DNA of 64,000 nt from Zygnema cylindricum (taxonomy: Eukaryota > Streptophyta > Zygnematophyceae > Zygnematales > Zygnemataceae), in the NCBI GenBank assembly GCA_037447655.1, contig JBBHKE010000029.1, forward strand, positions 1-64,000, read 5' to 3'. Positions 11,723 to 23,551 of this stretch are shown here, piece after piece. The position numbers and the translations under genes were made by a program. The notes beneath the pieces are model-generated. The model was not told where the DNA came from. It ran no database searches and saw only the letters and a list, made by a program, of their open reading frames with translations. Position 1 is the stretch's first letter; each line of letters starts with the position of its first letter.

Positions 11723-11908
11723 CAAAATGGCTTTGTAAAAAATTGTCCACGATAAAAAAAACCATGTCCACAATCAAAAATGACAAAGTTCACATTGAAG
11801 CAAAACAAAACAAACGTTGTATTAATCTGGGGGATATGATCTAATTCTCACATTAAAACTATGTCAGCTCATTGCAGGCTGTGAATACATATATCTCCAT
11901 CTCTCTCT

Positions 11909-12807
11909 TTACTCCAAATCTACGTCAAACATGTCTTCATCAAACTCCTCTTCTCCTACCCCCCCTCCCTCTTCCTCCCATGCTACCATTTCCTCTTCAT
12001 AACTAACATCCCTAGTATTCTGTAATAATCTAAGATTGCTAAAGACCCAAACCAAATCATTGACTCTTTTAGCTGTCAACCTGTTCCTTTTCTTAGAGTG
12101 AATATGGTCATAGGTTGACCAATTCCTCTCACATGAGCTAGCAACTATACATTGTGCAAGGATCCTAATTGTTATTCTCCATAAAGTAGGGGTGACAGAC
12201 CTGAACTACTGCCACCACTTCCACCCCAACATCTCTTTAGCACAAGTTTTTGTCACCTCCCTCCCAAATATGCCCTCAAAGCCTTTATAATTAGACAAAT
12301 CGGAGTAGGCCGCAGCCTGATCCGCCACATTTGGTAACATCTTATCGAGCATTATTTGAAAACCTTCCATTACTTTCACATTTGAAAGTTGATCATACTT
12401 ATCACTTTGGTACTCGGGATCGAGTACAAAGCAGGCAGCATATTTAGGGCCATGTGCCATCTCCCATCTGGCGATGAACGACACCTTCAGCTCCTCCAAA
12501 ATCTGCAGGCTTTCGTAATTTCGTGCTCCTCATTTGCTAGATAACTTCACTAAGAACTCCCTAATTGTGTAAAAACTATGATAAACCTTTCCCACGTTTG
12601 GGCTCCCTTTGTCGCACTCCCTCATCAGTCGCACAACATGTTCTGAATCTGCCACAACCTCAATCACTCTCGTCCAAAACTCTGGGTTTAAGATATGGCC
12701 TTTAATCTTAGCACCCTCTAACTTGTATGTAGACTTCGATAAACACTGTTTGTAAGCATCATCAAACATCAACATCTCCAAGCTATCCTTCACCTGTAAA
12801 AACCTTT
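11909..12807 (-). pseudogene. hAT-1 transposase, C-terminal half
   Basis: A single minus-strand frame carries the conserved C-terminal part of a plant DUF659-type hAT transposase. It has PEFWTRVIEVV and GSPNVGKVY in the catalytic region, then SSCERNWSTYDHIHSKKRN and LTAKRVNDLVWVFSNLRL of the dimerisation domain, and ends in an acidic tail at a TAA (11909-11911). Two in-frame stops break it (TGA 12530-12532, TAG 12206-12208). It is cut at 12807 by an LTR element. The N-terminal half continues in the same orientation at 21725-22610, so both probably come from one element. Confidence 0.85.
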
Positions 12808-13300
12808 TGTAACAGGGTTATAAGGTTGAATACTTAGTGGCTAGAAACTAGGTTGTTATAGTTGCGGTTGCAGAGCAGCGCAGCTGCGATTCGAGATCAG
12901 CGCAACATAGCAACATAGCAACTTAGTAGAATATCGTAGCGCAGCATAGCAACGCAGCGGGGCAGTATAGCAACGCCGCAGAATGTGGATTTAACTCTAT
13001 AGTTCTGGAAAGATACCTTGGATAGATCTTGGTTGACCGCGAAGGTGCATGTGTACATTGTACAGTATTGGGTTGGCTAGCAGCTAGATAGTTCAAATAG
13101 TGGGATAGACGTAGTACAAACAGACTCTTTTAATAGACCTTCACAGTGAGCGCTGAATCTTGTAATCCTCTCTTGAGTAATAAAGCGCAACCTTGTCTAT
13201 CATTGCAGTGTGCGCCTCCTGTTGCTACGGGAAGATCCTTGGACCTTTCCGATGTGCATTATGGTGTATTGTGGTGCCTATATTTCCTGTCCCTTTTACA
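12808..13300 (+). repeat. Gypsy-1 5' LTR (493 bp)
   Basis: Starts TGTAACAGGG and ends CCTTTTACA (TGTAA/TTACA termini), directly followed by the primer binding site. A possible AATAAA signal lies at about 13178. The inner part (12865-12985) is a degenerate GCAGCG/AGCAAC repeat. Confidence 0.8.
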
Positions 13301-13301
13301 C

Positions 13302-13313
13302 TGGTATCACAGC
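13302..13313 (+). other. Gypsy-1 primer binding site (tRNA-iMet)
   Basis: TGGTATCACAGC matches the plant initiator-methionine primer site TGGTATCAGAGC at 11 of 12 positions, one base after the LTR. Confidence 0.85.
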
Positions 13314-13438
13314 TTTTCCTCGTGACTTGACAGCATAGACAAACACGGCGTGTCCACTACGGAAATGTTAGTGCAAGTTCCAAGGAGTTAGAGAGCGTTA
13401 GATTACAGAACGCCCAGCTGAGCAACACCGTCGCAGCT

Positions 13439-14279
13439 TTGGAATCTCGTCTTGGCGAGCGACCTCATGGATGCATGGAGAGGGACTACAAGAGACCGAA
13501 ATTAAGACTTCGCGACGAGTTCGACCCTGCAAGACAAAAGAACCTGGACACGTGGCTATTCTGTGTTGCGAATTACCTCGAGAATTTTCCAAGCCTATCA
13601 GACCGTGAAAAGATTCACTACGCGAGTGGTCTTCTTAAGGGGGCAGCGGGAGCATGGTGGAGGACACTAGTGGAGAATGATGAGATACCGCCGTTTGGAA
13701 TCTCTTCGTTCAATTCCTCCGTGACGCTTGGCAGCCTGTCAATATGGTGAAGGCTGGAAGAGATAAGATTGCAGTGTTGAAGCAACGAACTTCGGTGTTG
13801 GAGTTTACGCAAAGGTTTTTGGAGTGCAAGGTTCAAATTCCTACGATGACGGAGGATGAAGCTGTGGATCGCTACGTGAAGGGGCTTAAATCATCCATTT
13901 GTAGGGATGTGCAACAATGGCTCGCTCAGGAAAGCAGGACTCCTAGTCTCTCGGCAATCATTCAGTTTGCTGAGCGGACCAATTGAGTCGACTTCACCTT
14001 CCATAGACCTTTTCATTATAGGTCGAGTAGCAGCGGAGGGGGTCGACGAGACGATGGTCCAACTCCCATAAAGCTCGGAGCAATTGATGAGGATAGGGAG
14101 GTGGTCAACGTGCTACGGAAAAAGAAGAAAACTATCAAGACCAAGGCCAACAACTTGTCCCCCGAGGAGCTCCAACGGAGGAGGCAAAATGGCTTATGCT
14201 TCCAGTACGGTTCCCCGGACCATATGGCCCGAGAGTGTCCAAAATGGAAAAATCAAAAAAAGGGGAAACTTAACATCAT
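13439..14279 (+). pseudogene. Gypsy-1 gag remnant
   Basis: A retrotransposon gag core with LDTWLFCVANYLE, LLKGAAGAWWRTL and a later TEDEAVDRYVKGLK region. Frameshifts near 13720-13745 and a stop at 13984-13986 break it. The zinc knuckle reads CFQYGSPDHMAREC, so its second cysteine is replaced by tyrosine. Confidence 0.8.
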
Positions 14280-17200
14280 GAGGTTAGCCGGTGAAGGAGG
14301 AGACCCTTTGATATTTCGGGGTCAAATCGGAGTGAGCGCAACTAACTTCATGGTGGACTCCAGAGCATCGCGAAATTTCATCAACGAGGCGACGGTGAAA
14401 AAGTTGAAGCTTCCTCTCGTGGTGCTTAAAGATCATCAGTCGGTACAACTGGCAACAGAAATTCCTTATCCATTACCCATCGTACTCAGAGGTTACGCGT
14501 CGGAATCGGAAAATTTCGATGGTACAACACTCTTCATGTATTACCTCTTGGGGACCATGGGGTAATCTTGGGGAAGCCGTGGCTGCAAAAATGGAATCCG
14601 ACGATTGATTGGAGAAGTGGGGCCATGAGAGTGAAGAGGGGTGAAGAAGAGTTTGAGGTAAAAATGGGAGCGGCTGGTAAAGGAGTGGAAGGGGGACGCC
14701 TACTTTCAGCCTTACACCTTAAAAAGGCACTCAGAAAGAGGGGACACTATTGGTGTTACGGTCGTCCAGCCCATGGAGGAGGTGAAGGAGGAGATTCTGG
14801 AGGAATGGAAGAAGAAGGACCCCGACTTCGACTCAAAAGAAAGTGACGACACCGGAAAGACGTCCGAAGAGGCTCCGGAAGTCGTGACAAAACTTCTGGA
14901 GGAGTACGTAGATGTTTTTCCCCCGAAGCTCCCCGAGGGCTTACCTTCGAAGCGCGAAGTAGACCACAAGATAGAGCTTGTTCTCGGAGCGGTACCTCCG
15001 GCTAATCGGATGTACAAGATGAGGTACACCGAATTGGACGAACTCAAAATGCAACTCGCGGAGTTGGTCTAAGCCGGAGCAATAGAACCCAGCAAGTCAC
15101 CGTATGGAGCCCCTGTTCTCTTCGTGAATAAAAAAGATAGAGGTTTTCGTATGTGTGTGGACTACCGAGCGCTAAACAAGTTAATAGTGAAGAATGCGTA
15201 CCCTTTACCGAGAATAGACGAATTGTTGGATCGACTTCGAGGTGCTAAATATTTCTCAAAAATTGATTTGCAGAGCGGGTATCAACAGATTAGAATTGCC
15301 GAGGAGGATGTGGAAAAGACGGCGTTTAAAACTCGGTATGGCCATTTCAAGTTTCAGGTAATGACGTTCGGGTAGACCAATGCGCCGGCAACTTTTATGC
15401 ATCTGATGAACTCCATCTTTCGACAATATCTGGACGCGTTTGTAATCGTCTTTCTTGATGACATCTTGGTTTACAGCCAAACGCAGGAGGATCACATGAA
15501 GCACCTACGAATGGTCTTACAGGTCCTTCGGGAAAATAAGTTGTACGCAAAGAGGAGAAAATGTGACATCTTGAAGGAGAAAATTCATTGTTTGGGCCAT
15601 GTGGTGAGCCAGGACAAAATCGCGGTGGATCCGAACAAAACGACGGCAGTGAAGGTGTGGTCACAGCTGGTGAATATTTAGGAATTACGGAGCTTACTGG
15701 GATTATGCTCCTACTACCAACGTTTTGTCGAAGGTTTCGCAAAAATTGCTGCACCACTCACATAATTGCTCAAGAACGACGTGCCCTACGAGTGGAAACC
15801 GGCGCAAGGGGCAGCTTTTAACACGCTAAAGAGCGGTTGGTTACCACCCCTGTGCTATCTGTTCCCGACCCGGACTTACCTTGGACGATAATTACAGACG
15901 CTACCGATACGGCTATTGGAGGGATCCTTATGCAGGATTAAGGAAAAGGCCTACAACCCATTGCCTAGGACAGTCGGAAGCTAAAGGCAGCGGAGCTTAA
16001 GTGGGCCACCCATGAAAAGGAGACAATTGCGATCATCAACGGGCTAGAAGTTTAGAAATGTTACGGTCAGGGGAAGCGAATCACAGTTATCGCGGATCAC
16101 CACGCCCTGCAGTACTTGCAAACACAGCCGAAGTTGTCTAAGAAACAAGTGCGATGGATGACGTTTCTGCAGACCTTCGGGCAGGAACTTGTCATTGAGT
16201 ATAAGCCGGGCAAGACGAATCCGGCGGATGGGCTGTCGAGAAGACCCAGAGTCGGTGCTCCAGTGGCGGAGCAGCGATCGCATAATTGCAAGATGTAGAC
16301 GTGAGCTCTGCGAAAAAGGACACCGCAACGTCGGACGCAGCGCAAGATCCGAAACTTAGCGCAGTTACTAGTACGGTGCAAGTGGACGAGCAGTGGCTAA
16401 GTAGAATTAAGGCTCCATACGACGAAGACGAGACATTAAAGGAACTGGTAAAACGGAAGGTATTAGTTCAAACCTCCAATGGTATGTAGCGATACAGACC
16501 AAGTCAAACAACGAGACTTTACGGGGCGACAAACCAGGAGCTACGTCATTCGATACTTAAATTAAGTCATGATGAACCGCTCAATGGACATTTCAGCCGG
16601 GATAAAACAACCGCACGTGTCGTTGAGGTGTATTATTGGCCAAACATGACTCGGGACATTGCGGAGTATGTCTGGACGTGTGACTCCTGTAACATAAAAA
16701 AATCAGAATCAGGTCACCAGGGTCTATTAAAACCCCTTCCGATACCAACTATTCCTTGGGAATCGATTTCGATGGACTTCATCGTTACTCTCCCGTTGAC
16801 TAGGGAAGGTTATGACTCTATTTTCGTCGTCGTGGATTCCTTGACGAAAATGGCCTATTTCTTACCCACGACAACCACGGCCACAGCGCGGGATGTGGCA
16901 GACTTATTCTTTCGGGAGATATTTTGCCATCACGAACTCCCAAAAAAAATCGTTAGCGAGTGGGATCGAAAATTTGTGAGTCACTTTTGGAGAAGTCTAT
17001 TCGAGCTGTATGGAACGCAGTTGGCTATGTCCACAGCTTACCACCCTCAAACGAATGGTCTGACTGAAAGGGTGAATCGGACGTTGGAGGAGGCTTTGCG
17101 GGCTTATGTTTAGGTGCACCAAACAGATTGGGTGAACAATCTAACACCGATTGAGGTGGCGTACAACAGTGCGGTTCACTCGTCCATGAATACTACGCCA

Positions 17201-17785
17201 TTCTCCTTCAATGGACGACAACCCACCCTTCCACACAATTTATTGGTCGCGGACTGCCCTACGTCAGCAGCTCTGGATTTTGCCAAAACGTTGCAAGGGA
17301 ACCTAGCAAAAGCGGCGAAGGCACTCCAACTGGCAAAGAATTGTCAAAAGTCGCAGGCCGACTCTCACCGGAAGGAAACCGTTTTCAGCGTGGGTGATAA
17401 AGTTCACCTTATTATGGCAAATCTCTCCTTAGAGGGTGCTCTCTCTAAGAAATTAGCACCGAAATTCACGCGCCCATTCGCGGTTTTGTCACGTGTGGGT
17501 GAGGTGGCTTATAAGTTGGATATTCCGAAGAAGTGGCATATCCACAATGTCTTCCATGTTTCCCTGCTTAAACCATTCCGATACCCTGATTCGATGTTTC
17601 CTAATCGACGGCGGAATACTCTTTTGCCCCCCGTTGACGGTACCTCGGACGAGTATGAGGTGGATGATATCCTTCAGTCGCGCCGCTCTCTGTCTTCCAA
17701 CTCCAACCAGTATCTGGTGCCTTGGAAGGGCTACGGAGCTGAGGACAACTCTTGGGTGGAAGAAGAGGATCTACATTCTCTTTAG
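14280..17785 (+). pseudogene. Gypsy-1 pol remnant: protease, RT, RNase H, integrase, chromodomain
   Basis: Domains in order: protease with degraded MVDSRASRNFI; RT with [23 protein letters not shown] and VFLDDILVYS (15450-15472); RNase H; integrase with SMDFIVTLP, an altered second motif SEWDRKF and HPQTNGLTERVNRTLEE; and a C-terminal chromodomain (YEVDDILQ, YLVPWKGYG, 17656-17770). Stops interrupt it at several points, including 15070, 15373, 15678 and 17111, some of the CAA-to-TAA kind expected from cytosine deamination. The chromodomain places it among chromoviruses. It cannot encode an active enzyme as it stands. Confidence 0.9.
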
Positions 17786-17968
17786 TTACTGCGCCGGTTT
17801 CAGAAGAGTGTGGACACTCAACTTCACCGGAGGGGCAATCGCAGCGGCCGAGATGAAGGAGGGAACCGCAGTGTCGTAACCATCGCAATTATATTAGGGA
17901 CGCGGCGAAGAAACGCAGCGACGATGCTACCGCATTTCTGCGAAACAGCGGCTGTTTGACGCCGGAAA

Positions 17969-18712
17969 GAATACCGCGCATGTATTTATGACGGCCACGA
18001 TTGAAATCCAAAATTGATCGGACGGCCGCGAAGGATGCCGAGATCGCGGCGTACAATTTTGGCAATTTACGATCACCGCCACATTGAGTGACACGTGGTA
18101 ACACTACATTGGATTGCGGCAACTCCGGAGATTACGGGAACAAATCCGGATATGACACGTATCGACATTTTGGCCATGTCGTACAATGGCCGTACATAAA
18201 GTACACCGCCACCTGTACTTTTTTGTACGACACAGTAATTTGATTGGTGCTATACTTCAGTAGATAGAGTTTTAGAGAGGGAATAGGACTTAGATAAATT
18301 TTGGGTAGGCAGCTGCCTCTCCTAGAGAGCACCCTGTATAAATGGCAAACTTTGGGCAGCCATAACTATCAATTTACTTGACCATTTTCAGTGATTCTTT
18401 TTGCTGCGGACTCAGGGGAGTCCAAGCTACACATAGGTGTAGTCGGTCAGAGTTTTTTTCTGCCAGGGTGGCTGCATTTATAAGGGAAAGTCAAAGTGGG
18501 TGAATGTGTCCAAATCTCATATTCTAACTTTGCATTCTGTGGTGGAACTGAGCACACGAAAAGTGTTATTTCACAGAGGTAAATCTATATTGGGATTGTG
18601 ACAGTCAAGGGGTCAGTCATTTGGGTTTATATTAACTTGGAGTCGGCACTATCTAGATTAGCTTCTTTTGGATCTGCATACTCTGAGGGCCAATGGAGGT
18701 CTCAAAGTTTCA
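17969..18712 (+). repeat. Copia-family LTR, plus-oriented, 5'-truncated
   Basis: Closely resembles the reverse complement of the copia-1 LTR (31329-32377), including the AATACCGCGCATGTATTTAT block and the GTACATAAAGTACACC region. It ends at its 3' terminus CA (18712), 18 bp after the internal gag start ATG at 18693. It faces the opposite way from the LTR at 20483-21724. Confidence 0.8.
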
Positions 18713-20482
18713 ATTTAGACGAGCCAAAACCAACCTTGCATCTTGTTTATCAAATATTTTATTTAGCATCCCATTTTTCATAAATCCGAACAAAGATTTT
18801 ATCCACCTCATCTCTTTTCCATCCACACAAAATTTATTTTTCTTCTTTCAATTTAAACAACCAGCCTCATCTCCAATCTGAAACACACACCCAGATGCTA
18901 ACCCTTTTACAGGCACACCTTTATAGATGGCATCACTCCCATTAGTGATGTCAAAACCATTACCCCCCAAATTTATCCTTAAATCAAGTGTCCCCACAAA
19001 GTTCCTCATAAAATCTAGATCTTTCGAACCCATATTTTTATCTATGATAATTACCCCATTTTCTGAACTTTCCTCACTCTCTCCCATGGAATTTTTTCCA
19101 CAATCACTTTCTAATTTTATTCCCAAAATATATTTCTCCTCCCCTAAACTTTTAATCAAATAATCCTCTTCTCCTCATCCTTTAGAGCCCTTTTTAGATT
19201 TACTTCTCCCCTTTCCTCGGAATCCATTGCAGTCTCCCTTTCCGACAAGTTTTGTGTTTCCAAAATATTTATGAAACTATCCTCAATAATTTGAACTCCC
19301 TCAAGTTTCTCCTCTCTCTTTAATTCCGTTATACCTCCAAAAGCACACTGTTTCTTTCACGGAATTTCTGTGTGCTTTTCTTTCTTCCCCATATTACCAA
19401 TGCGGAGAAGCTCCAAAAAAATTTCATCCTCGTTCTCCTCCTCCCCTTGTTTTTCCTCATCAACATTCCAACTTCTAATTTCTTCCAAACTAGGACACTC
19501 CTCCATATTGTGACCCGACTCCCTACAAAAGAAGCAAACCCTCTTTTTCAAAGCTCCCCTTTTTTTTCCTCTCCATCTTTTTCCACCAAAATTCCGATAA
19601 GGTTTACCTTTGTCTTTCTTCCTCTCATCACGCTTCCGCTCGTCACCGCCGTTGCTCTCTTCACGTTTGCGCCAGTTACCACCAGCTGTTACTGCATTCA
19701 CCCTGTTACTTCCCCTACAAAGCTCCAAAGTGCTTTCCCTCACAAGAATTATCTCTATGGTAATGCTCCATGTCCATGAGGAGCCATCCATTTCCTGCAT
19801 GCAGTTAATGATGGTTTCATACTCACCAGGGAGTTTCATGATTAGTGTGTTAATCTTTCTCTCCTCAGATTCCACATATCCCGCACTAGTAAGCTCAACA
19901 TATAACGCAACAATATCATTGCAAAACTCTATCATGCTACCGCCTTTATAAACATAGGCCCCTATTTCCTGTTTTACTAACAGCTGCCTCTATATAGTCT
20001 ATCCTTATAAATTTGTCTTAGTGTTTCCCAAATTTATGAAGACTTCGTTAGATTTAAAAAAGTGATAGCTATGGACTTAGACACATTTCTAAGTATGAGA
20101 CGTTTTGCTATAGTGTTGTTATACTCCCAAATTCTATTGTTAGTTTCTTCAGTTTTAGTTATAACCCCTACAAGTGGGACCCTAGGCCGAGAGCCTAGCT
20201 CCCCTCATCATAGGTGTTCTTTTTCCTTTCTCCCCTTTTCATCCTTCCATGCCAATGATTTTCCCTTCACCTTCCGTTGCATCTGAAATCCGGTTGGTTT
20301 TGTGGGAAGCCCTTGAGGAATCTCCGTAGTGAGCTCCACGAAAGCTTGGTGGCGGACACCTCACTTGTCCCGAAACAATTCCCCATAAGTGCTTTTCTAA
20401 AAGCAATCCCTCCATCCTAAACTCCCAATAAGTGAAGTCTGTTCCATGAAACATAGGCACCCTAGACAGTGGGCCCATAACC
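18713..20482 (-). mobile_element. Copia-2 internal region, deleted and non-autonomous
   Basis: Minus-strand copia remnant. Primer site GGTTATGGGCCC is at 20471-20482. Gag starts at 20502 within the adjoining LTR with MEVLEFQVMG, and is broken after about 87 codons. A second gag block at 19935-19357 contains a CCHC knuckle (CFFCRESGHNMEEC). An RT/RNase H remnant at 19159-18730 has EKYILGIKLE then a WIKSL...KIF-D-Q stretch. Integrase and most of RT are missing. The downstream end stops at an inverted LTR with no polypurine tract. Confidence 0.8.
19357..19935 (-). pseudogene. Copia-2 gag fragment with CCHC zinc knuckle (192 aa)
   Basis: An open minus-strand frame similar to residues about 180-390 of the copia-1 polyprotein: MIEFCNDIVALYVELTSAG, MKLPGEYETIIN, then a Lys/Arg-rich stretch and CFFCRESGHNMEEC. 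It is the longest intact coding piece of copia-2. Confidence 0.8.
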
Positions 20483-21724
20483 TGAAACTCTAAGACCTCC
20501 ATTGGTCCTCAGAGTAGGCAGTTCTCAAGAAGCTTATCTAGTTAGTGCCGACTCCAAGTTGATTCAAACCCAAATGATTGACCCCTTGACAATCAGAACC
20601 CCAATACAACTTCACCCGTGTGAAATATGACTTTATGTGTGCTCATTTCCACCACAGAATGCAAAGTTAGAATATGGGTGTTAGACACATTCACCCACTT
20701 TGACTTTCCCGTAGAAATAGGGCCAACCTGATAAGCAAAAACTCTAACCAATACACTCCTGTGAAGCGTGGACTCCCATGAATTAAAAAGAATCACTTAA
20801 TTTGGTGAACCGAGTGATTTTTGGTTAAATGGCAAAATTTGCCTATTTACTCCTCGAGTCCGCAGCAAAAAGAATCACAAAATTTGGTCAACCGAGTGAT
20901 TTTTGCTTAAATGGCAAAGTTTGCCTATTATACAGATGCTCTCTGGGAGAGAGGCGACTACCTACCAAAAAATTCGAAGTCCTATTTCCTCTCTAAATCC
21001 CCTTCTAATGAATTACGATCCAATCATGGGACATTATCGTAAAACAAGTACAAGTATTGGAGTACTTTATGTTTGGTAACGGTACTACATGGCCAAAACA
21101 ATGACAATTGTCACATCCGGATTTGTTGTCTTGCTCTCCAAAGATTCCGAAAACCCGTACGATGCTGCCACGTGTTATTCGGAGTGGTTGCTTTTGGAAA
21201 ACGCCAAAATGTCCTTTCCGCGATATCGGCTCCGATCGCGGCCGTTCGATGAAGTCAGTATTGAATTTTTGCCGTTGAAATAAATGTTCGCAGCATTTAT
21301 TTCGTGTGGTACTATAGTACACAACTTGTTCTATGTTATACCGTACTATTTATTAGTTAAACGAAATATCCTATTTGTAAACGTTTATATAACTATCAAA
21401 CCCTATGTAATTCATTGGTAGTCTTAGACTTAACGGACAAAGCTAACGGCTGCTAGGTTCGTCAAACCGTAGGTACGAAGATCAAGTCCTGGCATTGTTA
21501 GACTCCATTTTTGGTAAATCTACGAGTTTCTACCCGTGTCTCTGTCTAAAAGACCTACGTAGCCATGACTCTCACTCCCTATCTACGCAGCCATGACTCT
21601 AACTTACTATCCAAGCCTTCAGTGACTACAACAAGTGTGGGGACTTGGAGAAGGGAGTTAGAGGCAGACCGCCTATTCTTTTTTCTATTCTAAAAAAGAC
21701 CTATAAAATACACAAATATCAACA
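20483..21724 (-). repeat. Copia-2 5' LTR (1242 bp)
   Basis: In element orientation it starts at 21724 (TGTTGATATTTG) and ends at 20483 (GTTTCA), followed by the primer site. It contains an internal 82-bp tandem duplication (about 20785 and 20867, AAAAAGAATCAC landmark) and a tRNA-like module at 21425-21489. It abuts the hAT-1 coding sequence directly at 21725. Confidence 0.85.
21425..21489 (+). other. tRNA-like module in copia-2 LTR (antisense to the element)
   Basis: A-box-like TAGACTTAACGG (21425-21436) and B-box-like AGATCAAGTCC (21479-21489), 54 bp apart, at the same LTR position as the modules in the other copia-family LTRs. Confidence 0.5.
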
Positions 21725-22610
21725 TCCTCCAACATTAGGTCCCATACGTGGGCAGCACATGGCGTCCACGTGATGGAAAGATACCTTTCCACGAGCATCG
21801 TGGCGGCAACCTTGTTCACAAGAGCAAAATTTGTCACAATTTGTACCACATGTTCGACCCCACCGCAATAACTCCTTTCTCCAACAAGTGACAAACATAT
21901 TGAGCATCCTTTATTTTCCCTCGAGTGTCTTCCGCGTGGAGAAACATGTCACCTTTGGGGGTGACAGCTAGAATGTTTAGGAAAGGCGTATCGTCAACGA
22001 CCGTCTAACCATCTGATGTGATGACGGCACCGGTGATTTTTATGGTCTCATAGTAGCTTGCCAAATCGATAGTCATCGCTAGTGATCGCTACTTTGTTCT
22101 CAGACAGAAGGCGATTTCTCATGGTATTCTTGTGAGGTAACTCGTAATGCGACCCTCTATTCCGGTCTTTTTCATTGCTGCTTTAAATTATAGGTCTTCC
22201 AATAGCCGAAACGCTAAACCATTGGCAAACAAAGCCTTTGCCCATGCTACATCCACCTCTTTTCGGTTATCTATATTGAATACACTATTTATTTTGGTGT
22301 GAACACCTTGTACCTTACTACTCTGGCTAGATCCAGGACATCCAGTGAGTTCATCCAAATCGGATATGACACGTTTCCGACAGCTATGAGAAGATTTTGT
22401 GGTTTCTGATGCATTTAACTCCGCTCGCACTTCATCCGGACATAAAATGCAAGCTCTAATGCCCCACTTTTAATATTTCCAAGCAGATGGTTCCTAATCC
22501 TAGTTCCTTGACCATTCTGTTCAAAATTGCAGTATATACAGATGCATATTTTGTTATTCCCAAGCAACTCTCTTTCTGGAGGCTTAACGTGCTCCCACCT
22601 GATTCCTCAT
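21725..22610 (-). pseudogene. hAT-1 transposase, N-terminal half (BED finger and DUF659)
   Basis: In minus-strand order: a BED-type zinc finger (WEHVKPPE, then ICIYC...NGQGTRIRNHLLG, about 22600-22440), a linker with WAKALFANGLAFRLLED, a DUF659 core (ITGAVITSDG, GDMFLHAEDT) and VVQIVTNFALVNKVAAT...WTPCAAHVWDLMLED. Several frame breaks are present. The frame stops at the LTR boundary 21724/21725. The C-terminal half resumes at 12807. Confidence 0.8.
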
Positions 22611-22941
22611 GGCCTAGGCATGGATGCTTCTATTTTAGTTTCGTGGAAACTTGAAGGGTGGCTTCAATGACAGGTTTAATGGCCGCTTTTATGGCGTTTC
22701 CAATGGTGGCTTTGTTGTGAAGGAGGAGTGGAGGACAGATTAAAATTCGCGCGTGAAAATGAACCAACGTCTCTTTGTTTTAAAATGTCTGTACAATTTT
22801 CGGACCCGGTGTGTGAAGTCTAATTTTCGAATCTTCGAGAACAAGGCGAATACTCGTAGTAATCGTAAAAGTCCAAATCTGCAGATAGGACATCTATGCT
22901 CTAGGAATTGGTTCGAAGGGAAAAGCAGGTAACGCAGTAGT
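22611..22941. other. Spacer, nothing recognised
   Basis: Between the start of hAT-1 and X1. Could hold the 5' end of hAT-1, but I see no terminus. Confidence 0.4.
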
Positions 22942-23551
22942 GTAGGTCGCAAAGTCAAAATTTACATAACCGACACGATTGTTTTTTTCAAAATCTAAGA
23001 AACCGATGCCCGACCGCGTTATGTCACGCTCCAAAATTGTTAACCGTTAACCGACCGGCGTTTACGAAAATAAAATTTAACCGAAACTTGATTTCTCGCG
23101 ACTAACTATGCCCGCCAGTAACCCAAAAAGTACAAATTTAACTACACCCCGAATCATAATAAGAGTAATTTACTCTAATTCGGTCGCTCGAAATTTCGAC
23201 TTTATCACATGAAATAGAGTAAATGATTCTAATTTTTTCATTATTCTATTTAAGGTAAAGTTTAATTAGCGTTTTAAATTCTAATATAGGTTCATTTTAA
23301 ATAGTGTGGAGTACGGACGACCTTCGACTGTGCAAAATTGTACTTTATTAAGTAAAAAAGTACAAATAATGATTTAATACAGGTCGTTATCATGTAACTG
23401 CGTTTTAATAAACGACCTAGTGCAAACGTCATAGTGACGATAAACTGTACGTTTTGCCAAATTTTGTACGAATACCTTATTTATAGCAGAGGATATTAGA
23501 GTGCCACATTGGAGTACTTAAATAAATTAGAGTAAACTTCATAGTTGAAAC

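Larger units (their letters stand above)
12808..17968 (+). mobile_element. Gypsy-1: Ty3/gypsy chromovirus lacking a recognisable 3' LTR
   Basis: Contains a 5' LTR (12808-13300), a tRNA-iMet primer site, gag, protease, RT/RNase H, integrase and chromodomain remnants, and a purine-rich stretch (17851-17867) that could be the polypurine tract. I see no second LTR copy after it. At about 17969 the sequence switches to a copia-family LTR. It is inserted in the hAT-1 gene. Confidence 0.85.

Noticed and set aside
17873-17968. Gypsy-1 3' LTR start
   Set aside because: Begins TG after a purine tract but does not match the 5' LTR beyond the first few bases.
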